A stretch of 64,000 nt of DNA from Timema cristinae (lineage: Eukaryota; Arthropoda; Insecta; Phasmatodea; Timematidae). Positions 47,856 to 59,855 of the stretch are shown here, piece by piece. The DNA is taken from assembly GCA_039000515.1 (NCBI GenBank), contig JBCFYV010011135.1:14088376-14152375 (forward strand), written 5' to 3'. The notes below the pieces were generated by a model. That model saw only the letters and a program-made list of their open reading frames with translations, was not told the origin of the DNA and did not search any database. The translations under genes and the position numbers were made by a program. Numbering within the stretch: position 1 is the stretch's first letter; each line of letters starts with the position of its first letter.

Positions 47856-47934
47856 AAGGTTAATTTTGAAATCTCTAGAAAAAAAATTCGACTGGGTATG
47901 ACTTTTTATAGTTTTCCCTAAATGGTTTTCCCCT

Positions 47935-48060
47935 CTCCCTCCATCTAAATTCAAACTTCCTCATTCTTAACACATTAGTGTAATTAGTGTAATTAGTACA
48001 TAAGCGTGTAGGCAGAATGGTTAGTAAGACGTGGTGATATTATAATAATAGTGTGGATAG
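47935..48060 (+). mobile_element. SINE family 2, 3' part
   Basis: Ends with CTTCCTCATTCTTAACAC, GTAATTAGTACATAAGCG and GGTTAGTAAGACGTGGTG, the family 2 body end and tail. The head is missing. Confidence 0.7.
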
Positions 48061-48282
48061 CGAATATGTGTGTACCCAATTTTCTTATCTGAGAACTATA
48101 AAAAAGTTACCAATATCTATTTTAATATATTCTTAAGTGTACACATGTGTGCTTCTAGTACCCGGCATTGACCAAGGTAGCCGCGCAAAGCATTTTATTT
48201 GTTTAAAACGGCAAGATAAAGGCGCTGATCATTTTATCTCTTCCTACCCAATTTTTAATAAATTTAGAACCCGCTTCGTTGA
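48061..48282. other. Non-coding spacer
   Basis: No gene recognised. Confidence 0.4.
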
Positions 48283-48385
48283 TTGCATGGTCTAACGCGC
48301 TATTCTCGCAGTAGACTAGACTGCCGATGACGGGTAGATCGAGGTTAGAATCTTGGTCGGGACCAATGACGGTGGAAAAGAAAAC
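48283..48385 (+). mobile_element. SINE family 2, 5' part
   Basis: Head GATTGCATGGTCTAACGCGC, then CTGCCGATGACGGGTAGATC with a damaged B box, breaking off in the body. Confidence 0.7.
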
Positions 48386-48877
48386 GGATAAGGGTTTCAT
48401 TTTACCTCAACTTTAATATGTTTTCATCAGTTTTTTTTAAAGTCTAAGAGTTAATAAACATGTAATAGTACTTTAAATTAATATAACGTGCAATTAGCAT
48501 ATTTATAGATTTTGGTTGACTTAGTTTCACATAACATTTCAAATTATGGGGTCTATCTAATAATACCATCCCGCTCATATAATATTAAATGGTGGGTTGT
48601 GCAAAACTGTGCGTGACGACAGTAAAATCAAAGTTGACAGTCAATAATAAAACAGTTGCCAGTCCAACCTCCCGCAACAGGGTCAAAATACGACGTCGCG
48701 ATGATGTATTGCCTGCATCTTTGGATTCAAGCTATTTTAAGGACGTGGAAGGGGTGTATCAGCGTCATTAGTGACGATTGGGATAGTTTTACATTTATTT
48801 GCGTTAGTGCTGATGAAACTGACAAGGATGCATTGAAAGGCAACGACGCACAAGTAGATAATTCGAATACAGCCTAG
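48386..48877 (+). other. Spacer with two overlapping unassigned ORFs
   Basis: Plus-strand frames 48589-48771 (60 codons) and 48656-48877 (73 codons) overlap in a patch that is GC-richer than its surroundings. They could be a decayed coding segment with a frameshift between them. Neither shows a domain I recognise. Confidence 0.25.
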
Positions 48878-49005
48878 GATAGCTTAGGCTAAGTTAGGCT
48901 AGGTAGGTTAGGTTAAATTAAGTTAAGCTTGATATGTTAGGTTAGGTTAAATTAGTTAGGGGAGGTAGGTTAGGTTAGATTTAGTTAAATTAGGTTAAAT
49001 TAAAC
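48878..49005. repeat. Degenerate TTAGG-type (telomere-like) repeat
   Basis: TTAGGTTAGGTTA-type blocks mixed with TTAAA/TTAAG variants over about 130 bases. TTAGG is the usual insect telomere unit, and such interstitial patches are common in arthropods. Confidence 0.65.
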
Positions 49006-49364
49006 TAGAGATGTCTCGTTCGTGAATATGAACGTAAGCCTATAGTTCATTTGATCTCTCGTGACGCAGTTGAGCTATAACCACATACAAGGTGTACACC
49101 AGAACCACAGCCTCTAGGTTAAGATGGTTGTGCATCTTGTCCATTAACACATGGATCACTACGAGCAATCACAAGCGACAGAATCACTCTCAAGAAGACA
49201 TTTGAGTAACAATTCACTTTAAAGATGGTTTTTGCTAGATAACAGAAAATATTGCTTTCTGGTGCTAATAAACCGGCTTTCGGAAAACCAGGTTCAGGTA
49301 GCGACCCCAAGCTCCTTCTCATAAACCAACCCTCCAAACGAGCTGACTAAGACTGTAAATTACA
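49006..49364. other. Non-coding flank of the gap
   Basis: No gene recognised; a 72-codon minus ORF at 49119-49337 has no motif. Confidence 0.4.
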
Positions 49365-49464
49365 NNNNNNNNNNNNNNNNNNNNNNNNNNNNNNNNNNNN
49401 NNNNNNNNNNNNNNNNNNNNNNNNNNNNNNNNNNNNNNNNNNNNNNNNNNNNNNNNNNNNNNNN
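49365..49464. other. Assembly gap (100 N)
   Basis: Exactly 100 N, the usual placeholder for a gap of unknown size. Confidence 0.99.
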
Positions 49465-49614
49465 TAGCCCTACATTGAATTTCATGGTTACCCCGGGCAA
49501 CGTTTTGCTACCAACATAAAGAAAAAAACAAACTCTTCATTTTGTTTCTTCCGACTAAGTTTCTAATTACTGTATATACTTACTCTATGGCATTAGGGAC
49601 TCAAAAGTTCATTG

Positions 49615-50040
49615 CCGCACTTAAAAAGGTACTCCACCTATCCCTATCCTGAGCTAGCTCTATCCAGTATAGCTCAGGTCCATTCTAATGTTATCCTCCC
49701 ATCTGCATCTGGGTCTTTCCACTGGTCTCTTCCCATTGGCTTTACCAGTCAGTGCCTTGATGGTACATGTCCTGCCCACCATAATCTGCGAGATTTAATT
49801 AGCCTAACAATATCTGTTAATGAGCACAGGGTATGTAGCTCTTCCCAATGTAACCTCCTCCACTCCCTACTATTGTCATCCATTTTTGGACCTACAATCT
49901 TCCTAAGCACTTTGTTTTCGAGCACCCTAAACGTAGTTTCGTAATGTAAGGTACGAGACCATGTTTAGCACCCATAGAGAGCATCAGGTAAAATTATTGT
50001 TTCGTATATTCTGAGTTTTACATTCCTTTATAGCAGGCAA
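49615..50040 (-). pseudogene. LINE reverse transcriptase, C-terminal fragment
   Basis: Reading leftward from about 50035: LRIYETIILPDALYGC, TFRVLENKVLRKIVGPK, REWRRLHWEELHTL and IKSRRLWWAGHV, then after frame changes GKRPVERPRCRWEDNI and LAQDRDRWSTFL. This order (YG.E.W, LR.I.GP, L.W.GHV, GRP..R.RW.D, A.DR.RW) is the familiar tail after the reverse-transcriptase domain of insect non-LTR elements. One in-frame stop after YGC and two frameshifts show it is dead. The plus ORF 49612-49944 is its shadow. The clade cannot be decided from this part. Confidence 0.85.
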
Positions 50041-50760
50041 GATGACTACAACTAACTGACCGAATACTAGTAAGCATTTCCCGACTGTTTTATTTTCCTA
50101 ATTTCTAATCTAATACCATTATTGCTAGTTAAAATTGTACATAAATATTTGAGCTCTGAGTATATCAAATTATATGTTGTTAGCAATAATATCTAAACTA
50201 TTTTTTCAGCGTTCATTTATAAGCCTATTTCATTTTTCCTTAATTAATTTAAAAAAAATCCAATCAAAATTTTAAATTTCTTATTTCGAGGTGTACATTG
50301 TACCCTTTATGTCTTTGTAACGGAAAAAATGAGATTTTTTGTTTGTAATGTTAAATTGTGTTTAGATACTAATTTTACAAAACATCGCTTGAGTAGCTAT
50401 ATTGACTATCAATTTTGATATTTTAATCTTTTAGTAAACTGTCACGTGATTTGGACGTGATTGTTTTATAGCTGCTACTTTGAAACCAAATGGCATAAGT
50501 AAATTTTAATTATTCAATGAGCTATATGTGTGTACCCATGCCAGATTTAGAGTCAGCTGGTACAGGGGTTTGGGCGTGATAAAGGAACAAATAGACTTAC
50601 AGATAGAGAGACGGACAAACATTTCATTTCTATACACAACCAGGGAAGGCAACAAGAGATTATTATACAAAACATCGTTATATTGTATTTTCTATAAACG
50701 TCCTAATATTTCAGTGTGTGTAAACATTACAGATATGATATTATAATGACACGCATACTA
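50041..50760 (+). repeat. AT-rich DNA with dispersed repeat, copy 2
   Basis: From about 50320 to 50640 it resembles 25700-26050: GAAAAAATGAG, GTAATGTTAAATTG and later GACGGACAAACATTTCAT. The 72-codon ORF at 50528-50746 falls on it and has no motif. Confidence 0.4.
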
Positions 50761-50764
50761 TTTA

Positions 50765-50905
50765 TATTTTTAGCACCACGTCTTTATACGCATTCGGGCT
50801 ATGTTAATTACGCAAAGTGTTAGGGATAAAGGCACTCGTATTTGCTCGAAGAGAGAGTGGGAAACAGTTTATCAAAATGTATCCTCAGTAGACCCGACGA
50901 AGACT
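50765..50905 (-). mobile_element. SINE family 2, 3' part
   Basis: TTAGCACCACGTCTTTATACG and GCATTCGGGCTATG are the reversed shared tail; the body follows as far as ATGTATCCTCAGTAGACC. Confidence 0.7.
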
Positions 50906-50984
50906 CGATTTAAATATTAGCTAACAACAGTTTAATCCGTCAGGTTTGTGATTGTACTGAGAAGATTGTAACACACCTCGGTGG

Positions 50985-51218
50985 CCACATGGTCTAACTC
51001 ACTAGTCTCGCTCTAGATTAGACTGCCGAGGACGAGGAGATCGTGGTTCGCTCTCGGTCGGGTGTACTGAGGTTTTTATTCACTAAATGTTTTAACACTC
51101 TCTTTCCACAAAAATGCGGGTGCGCTTTATCTAAATTACACTTTCCTCATATAAGAACCCATTTGAATAATTAGTACATGGACGTATGACCCGAACGAGT
51201 AGTAAGACGTGGTGCGTT
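50985..51218 (+). mobile_element. SINE family 2, nearly full length
   Basis: GGCCACATGGTCTAACTCAC head, GATCGTGGTTCGCTCTCGG as the B-box region, body with GTGTACTGAGG, and tail CCCGAACGAGTAGTAAGACG. Confidence 0.85.
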
Positions 51219-51465
51219 TAGACTATACAAGTTGTAGAAGCTGTGTTTTGAAACAATGTTTTACAACTTATTGGAAAATCAATTGAAAAAATGTTTGAAA
51301 ACACTGTAGTCTTAAAACAAATTTTAAGTTTTACATGTTGCACGTTTCCCGTTGGGTGGCGGTAAAGATCAAAGAAACATTTGGGTTTAAAATATTTTGC
51401 ACCAATAGAGGACAGTTTGTACAATCGAAAGTTACTGCTAATCCTTTTCAACTGGAATAATATCC
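51219..51465. other. Non-coding spacer
   Basis: No gene recognised. Confidence 0.4.
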
Positions 51466-51718
51466 CTCTGTGCTAGGGTCCGGGGTTCAATCCTCGGTCC
51501 CGGCACAGATTTATCTGATTATCAAACCCTTTCTTGATCCTTCATCTCTGACAAGACGTGTATTAATCACAACTTGTGAATGTGGGGAGTGCCAGGCCTC
51601 CACCGTGGTTCGGATCCCACGTTAAACTGTAGGTCCTCCATTTCATCTCACAATCACATTACCATTACACATTAGCTTAAGTGCGTATAAACCGAACGGG
51701 TAGTAAGACGGAGTGATG

Positions 51719-51766
<48 letters not shown>
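51466..51766 (+). mobile_element. SINE family 1, 5'-truncated
   Basis: Begins inside the head (CTGTGCTAGGGTCCGGGGTT, keeping the B box), then full body, tail AACCGAACGGGTAGTAAG and (TAA)n. Confidence 0.9.
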
Positions 51767-53169
51767 GTATCCCTAAATGATGTATTCTCTCTCTTTAGTC
51801 AACTATCATCATCTTATATATAATTTGATAAGCTCGTGTCCAGTAATAGAACTTATGAGGAAATGGCTGAACAGGTTTTGACAAACGAACACTAATTTTA
51901 AAGGTTTGAGGTCCAGGATGCCGATAAAAATAGTGGCCTAAAACTAAAACCCAATATTCATAGTGAATTTAACAGGTTTTCCTTTTGTGTGGGTAGTGAA
52001 TCATCTGTACAATCTTTATTTGTGTACACTACCATTGAAACCATGATTGGTGTATTGTTTTAGATCGGTAAATAAAATATTTCTCTTTGGTTAAAAATAA
52101 CAGCAGTTCAACAATTCTCACTTAAGTGGCTTTGTGCAACAAATAGATAGAGAGCTAAAGCTATCAGCGTAGCATGAAGGGGGACAATATATTTTTTGTT
52201 ATCCAAATTAAACAGCAAAACCTAAATATCTATGTAAAATCGATAGCCTTTAATGACTCAAATTCTAACTATTAAGTCGAGTGAGGGCTTATTACAATAA
52301 TATATCTTTTCCCAATAAAATATTTCGAATACATTTTAGGGCAATAATCTGCAGATACCACTACGACGATCCACTCGTATTTAAAACACGCTCAAAGTTC
52401 GGGCTGGTCATCCGAACAAAAATCCTGAAACTGCTATTAGTTCTCAGCTCCCCAGCCAACGGGTCAAGGTCATGTTGGAGATCAGATCACAGGTCATTCA
52501 CACAGTAGTGATCTCTAGCTAGTTAAGATGGACATCGAACCCAAGACCATCTTTAAGCCCTTTTATCGCTGCAATGAGGACATCCTTCTCAGACGCCAGG
52601 ATGCAGACTGACTGCAACTTGTTTAATAATGGCACTTTTCGTTTTCAATATTTTACAAAATCATATGTGGAAATCAGGCAGGTTTGGGGGGATTAGTTTC
52701 ATACAGTGATTATGCCCTCTTATACAAGGAGTTTTTTTTAGGTACAAGACAGCTATTAAAGACATACATCAATGGGCTCGTGAACAAAATGTTAAACTAA
52801 TCTAGTCTAATTTACCGGAAACGGAGAAATCGGGTTTTAAGCTCTGACCCAATGAAATTAACTAATTTTTCCTTGTGTTTTCATACTTTGAACCCCCATA
52901 AATTCTACCTTACTCGTCCCTACTCTACTTGATTGAAATGTAGGCCTATATATACTGTATGGGTAGGCAGAATCTGGAAATATTAGCTATGGTATTTCTT
53001 AGACAAATATTTTGAACTCGATTCCGGAAACTAGGTGTAATTTCTCATCAAATTTAATTATTAAACTGTGACTAAAAAAAAAAAAATCTTTAAGGATTAC
53101 AATATCAAAAATAAATTTTAGCCATCTTGAGTTTTAATTATTTTTTTAAAATCATTTGACAATTGTAAA
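51767..53169. other. Mostly non-coding; one GC-richer patch
   Basis: The patch at 52440-52625 reads better on the minus strand (ASEKDVLIAAIKGLKDGLGF with later stops) and may be a relic of a mobile-element protein, but I cannot name it. The remainder is AT-rich. Confidence 0.3.
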
Positions 53170-53484
53170 GGTGACCTGGTGGTCTAGGGGTAATGTGTCG
53201 GACTTCTGTGATGGAGTCTGAGGTTCTATCCTCGGTCCAGGCACAGATATATCAGATTACCAAACCTTTCCTTCACCTATGACAAGACGTCATGTGAATG
53301 TGTGGAGTGCCAGGCCTTCACCGTGGTTCGGATTCCACGCTAAACTGTAGGTCCTCCATTTCATCTCACAATCACCCTACCATTACACATTAGCGTAAGT
53401 GCGTACAAACCGAACCGTTAGTAAGACGGAGTGATGATAATAGTAATAAAAATAATGATAATAATAATAATAATAATAATAATT
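53170..53484 (+). mobile_element. SINE family 1, full length
   Basis: GGTGACCTGGTGGTCTAGGG head, diverged B box GGTTCTATCC, full body, altered tail AACCGAACCGTTAGTAAG and TAA/TAG repeats. Confidence 0.9.
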
Positions 53485-53599
53485 AAAAAAATTAATATTA
53501 AACTATATATTTTGGAACGAAATTAAAAAAATAGAAATGAGTAAAATAAAATTAATAAAATATTTTTAAAGAACCCTTTTATTTTTTTAGCATTACAAT

Positions 53600-56500
53600 T
53601 TCGTGCTAATTTCGAGTGTAATTTAGGTTTGAAGGCACTTATCCAAAATAATGGCAGACCCGGGTTCCACACATATGCAGGGTCATTATAGACATATAGA
53701 ACTATGATCCCCACCATGTGTGCTCATGCCGCAGATTCAAATATAGAAACTGTGGCACCTTAAACTAGCGCCCAACATGTCTGTATTAGGTTATTATAGT
53801 TTAAAGGCAATCAATCTGAAAATAACGGCAGAACCAGGTTCCACGACCATGCAGGGTCTCTTTTTACACCTTTAACTGTAATTGCCACCATGTGTGCTCA
53901 TGACGCAGATTCAAATATAGAAACTGTGGCCCCTTAAACATGGCGGTAGTGTAGAGGAGTAATATCTAACTTTAAATACATATAATTCGATAATAACGGC
54001 AGACCCGGGTTCCACACTTATGCAGGGTCATTATAGACATATAGAACTATAATTGCCACCATGTGTGCTCATGACGCAGATTCAAATATAGAAACTGTGG
54101 CGCCTTAAACCGGCGGTCGCGCAGTGCTAATTTTGAGTCTAATTTAGGTTTGAAGGCATATTTCCAAAATAACGGCAGACCCGGGTTCCACACATATGCA
54201 GGGTCATTATAGACATATAGAACTATGATCCCCACCATGTGTGCTCATGCCGCAGATTCAAATATAGAAACTGTGGCACCTTAAACTAGCGCCCAACATG
54301 TCTGTATTAGGTTATTATAGTTTAAAGGCAATCAATCTGAAAATAACGGCAGAACCAGGTTCCACGACCATGCAGGGTCTCTTTTTACACCTATAACTGT
54401 AATTGCCACCATGTGTGCTCATGACGCAGATTCAAATATAGAAACTGTGGCCCCTTAAACATGGCGGTAGTGTAGAGGAGTAATATCTAACTTTAAATAC
54501 ATATAATTCGATAATAACGGCAGACCCGGGTTCCACACTTATGCAGGGTCATTATAGACATATAGAACTATAATTGCCATCATGTGTGCTCATGACGCAG
54601 ATTCAAATATAGAAACTGTGGCGCCTTAAACCGGCGGTTGCGCAGTGCTAATTTCGAGTCTAATTTAGGTTTGAAGGCATATTTCCAAAATAACGGCAGA
54701 CCCGGGTTCCACGCATATGCAGGGTCATTATAGACATATAGAACTATGATCCCCACCATGTGTGCTCATGCCGCAGATTCAAATATAGAAACTGTGGCAC
54801 CTTAAACTAGCGCCCAACATGTCTGTATTAGGTTATTATAGTTTAAAGGCAATCAATCTGAAAATAACGGCAGAACCAGGTTCCACGACCATGCAGGGTC
54901 TCTTTTTACACCTTTAACTGTAATTGCCACCATGTGTGCTCATGACGTAGATTCAAATATAGAAACTGTGGCCCCTTAAACATGGCGGTAGTGTAGAGGA
55001 GTAATATCTAACTTTAAATACATATAATTCGATAATAACGGCAGACCCGGGTTCCACACTTATGCAGGGTCATTATAGGCATATAGAACTATAATTGCCA
55101 CCATGTGTGCTCATGACGCAGATTCAAATATAGAAACTGTGGCGCCTTAAACATGGCGGTAGTGTAGAGGAGTAATATCTAACTTTAAATACATATAATT
55201 CGATAATAACGGCAGACCCGGGTTCCACACTTATGCAGGGTCATTATAGACATATAGAACTATAATTGCCACCATGTGTGCTCATGACGCAGATTCAAAT
55301 ATAGAAACTGTGGCGCCTTAAACCGGCGGTCGCGCAGTGCTAATTTCGAGTCTAATTTAAGTTTGAAGGCATATTTCCAAAATAACGGCAGACCCAGCTT
55401 CCACACATATGCAGGGTCATTATAGACATATAGAACTATGAGCCCCACCATGTGTGCTCATGCCGCAGATTCAAATATAGAAACTGTGGCACCTTAAACT
55501 AGCGCCTAACATGTCAGTATTAGGTTATTATAGTTTAAAGGCAATCAATCTGAAAATAACGGCAGAACCAGATTCCACGACCATGCAGGGTCTCTTTTTA
55601 CACCTACAACTGTAATTGCCACCATGTGTGCTCATGACGCAGATTCAAATATAGAAACTGTGGCCCCTTAAACATGGCGGTAGTGTAGAGGAGTAATATC
55701 TAAATTTAAATACATATAATTCGATAATAACGGCAGACCCGGGTTCCACACTTATGCAGGGTCATTATAGACATATAGAACTATAATTGCCACCATGTGT
55801 GCTCATGACGCAGATTCAAATATAGAAACTGTGGCGCCTTAAACCGGCGGTCGCGCAGTGCTAATTTCGAGTCTAATTTAGGTTTGAAGGCATATTTCCA
55901 AAATAACGGCAGACCCAGCTTCCACACATATGCAGGGTCATTATAGACATATAGAACTATGAGCCCCACCATGTGTGCTCATGCCGCAGATTCAAATATA
56001 GAAACTGTGGCACCTTAAACTAGCGCCTAACATGTCAGTATTAGGTTATTATAGTTTAAAGGCAATCAATCTGAAAATAACGGCAGAACCAGATTCCACG
56101 ACCATGCAGGGTCTCTTTTTACACCTACAACTGTAATTGCCACCATGTGTGCTCATGACGCAGATTCAAATATAGAAACTGTGGCCCCTTAAACATGGCG
56201 GTAGTGTAGAGGAGTAATATCTAAATTTAAATACATATAATTCGATAATAACGGCAGACCCGGGTTCCACACTTATGCAGGGTCATTATAGACATATAGA
56301 ACTATAATTGCCACCATGTGTGCTCATGACGCAGATTCAAATATAGAAACTGTGGCGCCTTAAACCGGCGGTCGCGCAGTGCTAATTTCGAGTCTAATTT
56401 AGGTTTGAAGGCATATTTCCAAAATAACGGCAGACCTCGGTTCCACACTTATGCAGGGGAATTATAGACATATTGAACTATGTGCCCCACCATGTGTGCT

Positions 56501-56660
56501 AGGTCCGCAGATTTGTGTGCTTGGTCCGCAGATTCAAATATAGAAACTGTGGCCCCTCAAATGTGGCAGTAGTGTAGAGGAGTAATATCTAAAGTTAAAT
56601 ACATATAATTTGATAATAACGATGATCCCCACCATTTGTGCTCATTCCGCAGATGGGTTT
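53600..56660. repeat. Satellite with 171-176-bp monomers in a 521-bp trimer
   Basis: Each monomer has CCACCATGTGTGCTCATG, CAGATTCAAATATAGAAACT and AACGGCAGAMCC. Starts of the first motif at 53716, 53890, 54061 and 54237 give monomers of 174, 171 and 176 bp. The three types (marked by CTAGCGCC, CATGGCGGTAG and CCGGCGGTCGC) repeat as a 521-bp trimer (CATGTCTG/CATGTCAG marks at 53776, 54297, 54818, 55510, 56031). One trimer has an extra monomer (692 bp). The right end decays from about 56,430. The 63-codon minus ORFs at 54047, 55260 and 55781 are the repeat in frame. Confidence 0.97.
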
Positions 56661-57147
56661 CTTTTTACACATAATTAATATTAACTATCATTATTTACAT
56701 TAACATAATCCTTTACTTAATTCACAAATAATTGATTTACTATTATTTGTGATACAATTAAATTTATTCATATCTGTTACTGCCATCTTTTGTTATAACT
56801 TATAACGTGATTCATGTTTTAATGTTTGGAGTGCTGTCTAACGGTTTAATCCTAAACTAATGGTTATATCTGGTTTTAAAGTCGGTTGTTGTCACCCTGC
56901 TCATCTCTTCTTTTCCCCTAGAATAAACGGTTATGAGGTTGTGGAATTCTTCTGTCAGCTAATAAATTATTATTAATTATTTTAAACCTAATATTTTTTA
57001 ATACAGTAATCTCACAGATAACACCACCACCAAACCAGAAAGCTTCACAGACTCTCCTCTCACTGTAGTGTCTGCCTCTGATCGGTAGCCGTAATTCTTT
57101 TGTTTTGTTTTAACATTTTGTTGTTGTTGTTTTTGTAAGCATTTTGT
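56661..57147. other. Non-coding, next to the Harbinger fragment
   Basis: AT-rich with runs of TTG; the Harbinger reading is lost here. Confidence 0.4.
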
Positions 57148-57440
57148 TTACATTTTTATCATTGTTTTGCTTGTTTGTTTTTCTAATCGTTCTAATTTTT
57201 GTAATCTGTGATTATTAAAAATGCATTTTCCAAATTGGGTGTCGGTTCCTGTTATGTCTTCCTCTATGTAGCCTAGCAGTTCATGGAAAGATGCTCTTAA
57301 CATCCACACATAATTGAAGAATTTATTTTCGTCAGTGCACAGGTCGTCAAATAATGTATAATATAAACCACTGTCCTTAAGTGAAGATAACATCGGATGT
57401 ACACAACATCTTTTGTTTCTTCCTCTTCTTGAGTAGCAAA
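57148..57440 (-). pseudogene. PIF/Harbinger transposase, N-terminal fragment
   Basis: Reading leftward from about 57435: a basic stretch RRGRNKR, then VHPMLSSLKDSGLYYTLFDD, DENKFFNYVWM, SFHELLGYIEEDI and DTQFGKCI followed by HRLQKLERL. This matches the start of Harbinger transposases (basic-W/C-V-P-L, G.Y..LF..L, D..KFF.Y.RM....F..LL..I, T.FR..I....RL). The DDE catalytic core is not found downstream. ATG 57391-57393 is not the natural start, since the homology extends upstream. Confidence 0.8.
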
Positions 57441-58148
57441 GATAAAAAGTTATTTGCCTTGAAAGACAGTTTCACGTTTCACGACTTGATATCAAGGACC
57501 AAACATATGAACTTATGAAGACACAGGATTGCCAGTCCTTATTCTCTTGCAATATTATACGGACATGGTGGCTTGATTTTGTACCAATTTCGTATTCAAT
57601 TATTTATTTGTGTATTGGTTGGACAAATGTCCTTTTAGAACTATTAAAAATCCCCTTCTGGGCGGTATTTTATTCTACATAAATACTACTATAGGTAAGG
57701 ATTCTGGTAAAAGATTAATCCTTGCGAATGAACCTCCTTCAAATCTAATCGTATAGATTAGCCTACATCAACTTATTTAAAGAAAAAAACTCATGAGTTT
57801 CAAACTATGTTTTGATCTTAAAGCCTTCTGTAACACATTTAATGAACACCACATTGAAGTTTATAGTAAAATTAGTGAACGATGTCAAAATGCCACGTTT
57901 CTCTTTATGTGTGTGAGAGAGAAATAGATACCCCAAAGTTTCCTTTCTTTCTTACACATTAGTATTCAAACTTAAGGCTACATATGTCTATCCAGTAATA
58001 TAAAATTCCGTGCACGTAATCATATTGTTCTTCAATCTATTGAGGCCAACAGGAACCCCCAAATTCTCCTAATTAAAGGGATTGAAAAACAGCTATTTTA
58101 ACTAGTTTATTGCTATTTGGGTAATAAAAGAATCTTACTAAAACGATT
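57441..58148. other. AT-rich non-coding DNA
   Basis: No gene recognised. Confidence 0.4.
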
Positions 58149-58601
58149 TTGAATTACCTTTTGGGAAGCATCTATCCCCTAATTTGTAACCACAATAACA
58201 AAACTAATAATGTTTCGAGTATAATGGTGTTTTGCTCGGATTTTGAAAGAGCAGCACTAGGATTGTTGGGTAATATTTTTAAGGGAATAACATTTTTCTC
58301 TCTGACGTACGGTGGCCTGATCGAATTCAAAAATGTTCGTGTGGTGAAATTAAAGATAAATAATATGACTAAATCTTCTACAAGGGTCAATGACACTCAA
58401 ACTGTGATGAAAATCATGTGTGAGATCTCCAAGATATCTGAGGAGTGCACTAATAAAAGTTCAGTTTATTTTTACCTGGATATCCAGACATTTGGCGAGA
58501 TCAATCCAAAATATTTTTATCTCCAACTATGGGATCGACTTCACTATTACTACAGAGTACACTACATAAATATTTTCAAGGAACATTTTCTGGCCAATTA
58601 A
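58149..58601 (+). CDS. Unassigned ORF, 150 residues
   Basis: The longest non-repeat ORF on the plus strand apart from Gag. It begins MNYLLGSIYPLIC and has no signal peptide or zinc ligands that I can support. The second half (STRVNDTQTVMKIMCEISK, SSVYFYLDIQTF) alternates helix-like and strand-like segments. A VYFY-type strand after a short loop recalls carboxylesterases, but the catalytic motifs are missing, so I do not assign it. In such AT-rich DNA a chance ORF of this length is possible. No clear start context, promoter or splice pair supports expression. Confidence 0.25.
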   Translation: MNYLLGSIYPLICNHNNKTNNVSSIMVFCSDFERAALGLLGNIFKGITFFSLTYGGLIEFKNVRVVKLKINNMTKSSTRVNDTQTVMKIMCEISKISEECTNKSSVYFYLDIQTFGEINPKYFYLQLWDRLHYYYRVHYINIFKEHFLAN

Positions 58602-59610
58602 TTAACTGCAAGATGTGTTACTAAAATTACTATTTTTCTGTGATTTTCGACTACAGGCAAGATGCCAATCACACTGAACAGATAACATTTGCAGTAAAAG
58701 TTGTAAATATTGTCACAAAGTTCGAGAATTATTTATTGGGTTTTATTCAGTTTCAGACACTATAGGAGAAAGTTGATGTAATTACCTTCTAAGTGAACTC
58801 TCAGCAAAGATATATATATCTATGTATTACATGTCCCCCCCCTGTACACATACAAACATCATTAACATGAATTTTGTGGTTAAAGGTTTTTTTTTTTTTT
58901 TTTTCTAAAGTCACTGTTGCGCTTATTTCAGGGTTTTGTGCAAGTTTTATTGACATGAGATTTATTTTTTGTCTGAGTCTTATTGACACGAGGTTTTGTG
59001 CTAGTTTTATTAGCACGATGATTTATGCGATTCTTGATTTAGTACGGCGCTTCATTACCGTTTTGGATCATTATGCATAATATTATTCTAAATAGGTTTT
59101 TAGTTCTATGCTGTTAAATTTGTCATTATTATATATTAAATTCATCACAATAGTAATACCCAACTTACATTTCAAAGCATAAAGACGTAAGCGTTAAATA
59201 ATACCCGATTAAAGCCCTCCATTTCAAAACATAGATAAGATAGTACTTTGTTTTTTTTTAGTACATAGCTAATTTGAACTTAGTACAGTAAGAATGAAAG
59301 TGAAAGGATTTTAACACATTTAAAAAAAAAGATAATCTATAAACTATTTTATTGATTCCAATTTTAAGGTTTTTCAAGTAATGGATTAAAAAAAAAAAGA
59401 ATGTTCCTAGTTCTTTCCTCTTCGTGAATGTATTACCTTTTATGGGCATGTTTTAAGTTATAGTGAGATTGTCTTACCCCATTTATTGGAAGGTTACAAA
59501 TGATGACACACTTGGGTTATAAACAGCTATGGTGTTTTCTCAATGGGTAGTTGTTGTTGGTATGCACTTCACGGTAAAATATGTTAAATGCCAAGGTGGT
59601 TATTGTCAGT
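58602..59610. other. AT-rich non-coding DNA
   Basis: Contains an 18-T run near 58888 and three loose copies of TTTTGTG(C)AAGTTTTATT at 58930-59015. No gene. Confidence 0.4.
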
Positions 59611-59855
59611 TAACTTTTAAATTTAAGGGGGCATTGTGCCAATGACATGCATATCTATTTTTAGTATTATTATCACGTAATGCTTTTAAGTTTAAGGTGA
59701 CATTTTGCCATTGAGATGCCTATCTATCGATAGTAATTAGCACTTAACAGTTTTAAGTTTAAGGGGTCATTGTGCCATTGTATTACAATATCTTTCTGTT
59801 AGAAAAAAGAACAAATCCTTTATTTTTTAAGGGGGCATTGTTCCAGATATTATAT
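59611..59855. repeat. Degenerate tandem repeat of about 75 bp
   Basis: Three to four units, each with TTTTAARTTTAAGGGG and CATTGTGCCA, near 59611, 59687, 59750 and 59825. Confidence 0.75.

Noticed and set aside
49612..49944. 110-codon plus ORF
   Set aside because: It is the antisense shadow of the LINE reverse-transcriptase tail on the minus strand.
52440..52625. Possible coding patch on the minus strand
   Set aside because: The reading looks protein-like for about 30 residues but then has stops in every frame, and I recognise no family.
54047..55972. Repeated 63-residue minus-strand ORF
   Set aside because: It is the 521-bp satellite read in one frame; copies differ like repeat units and have no gene signals.
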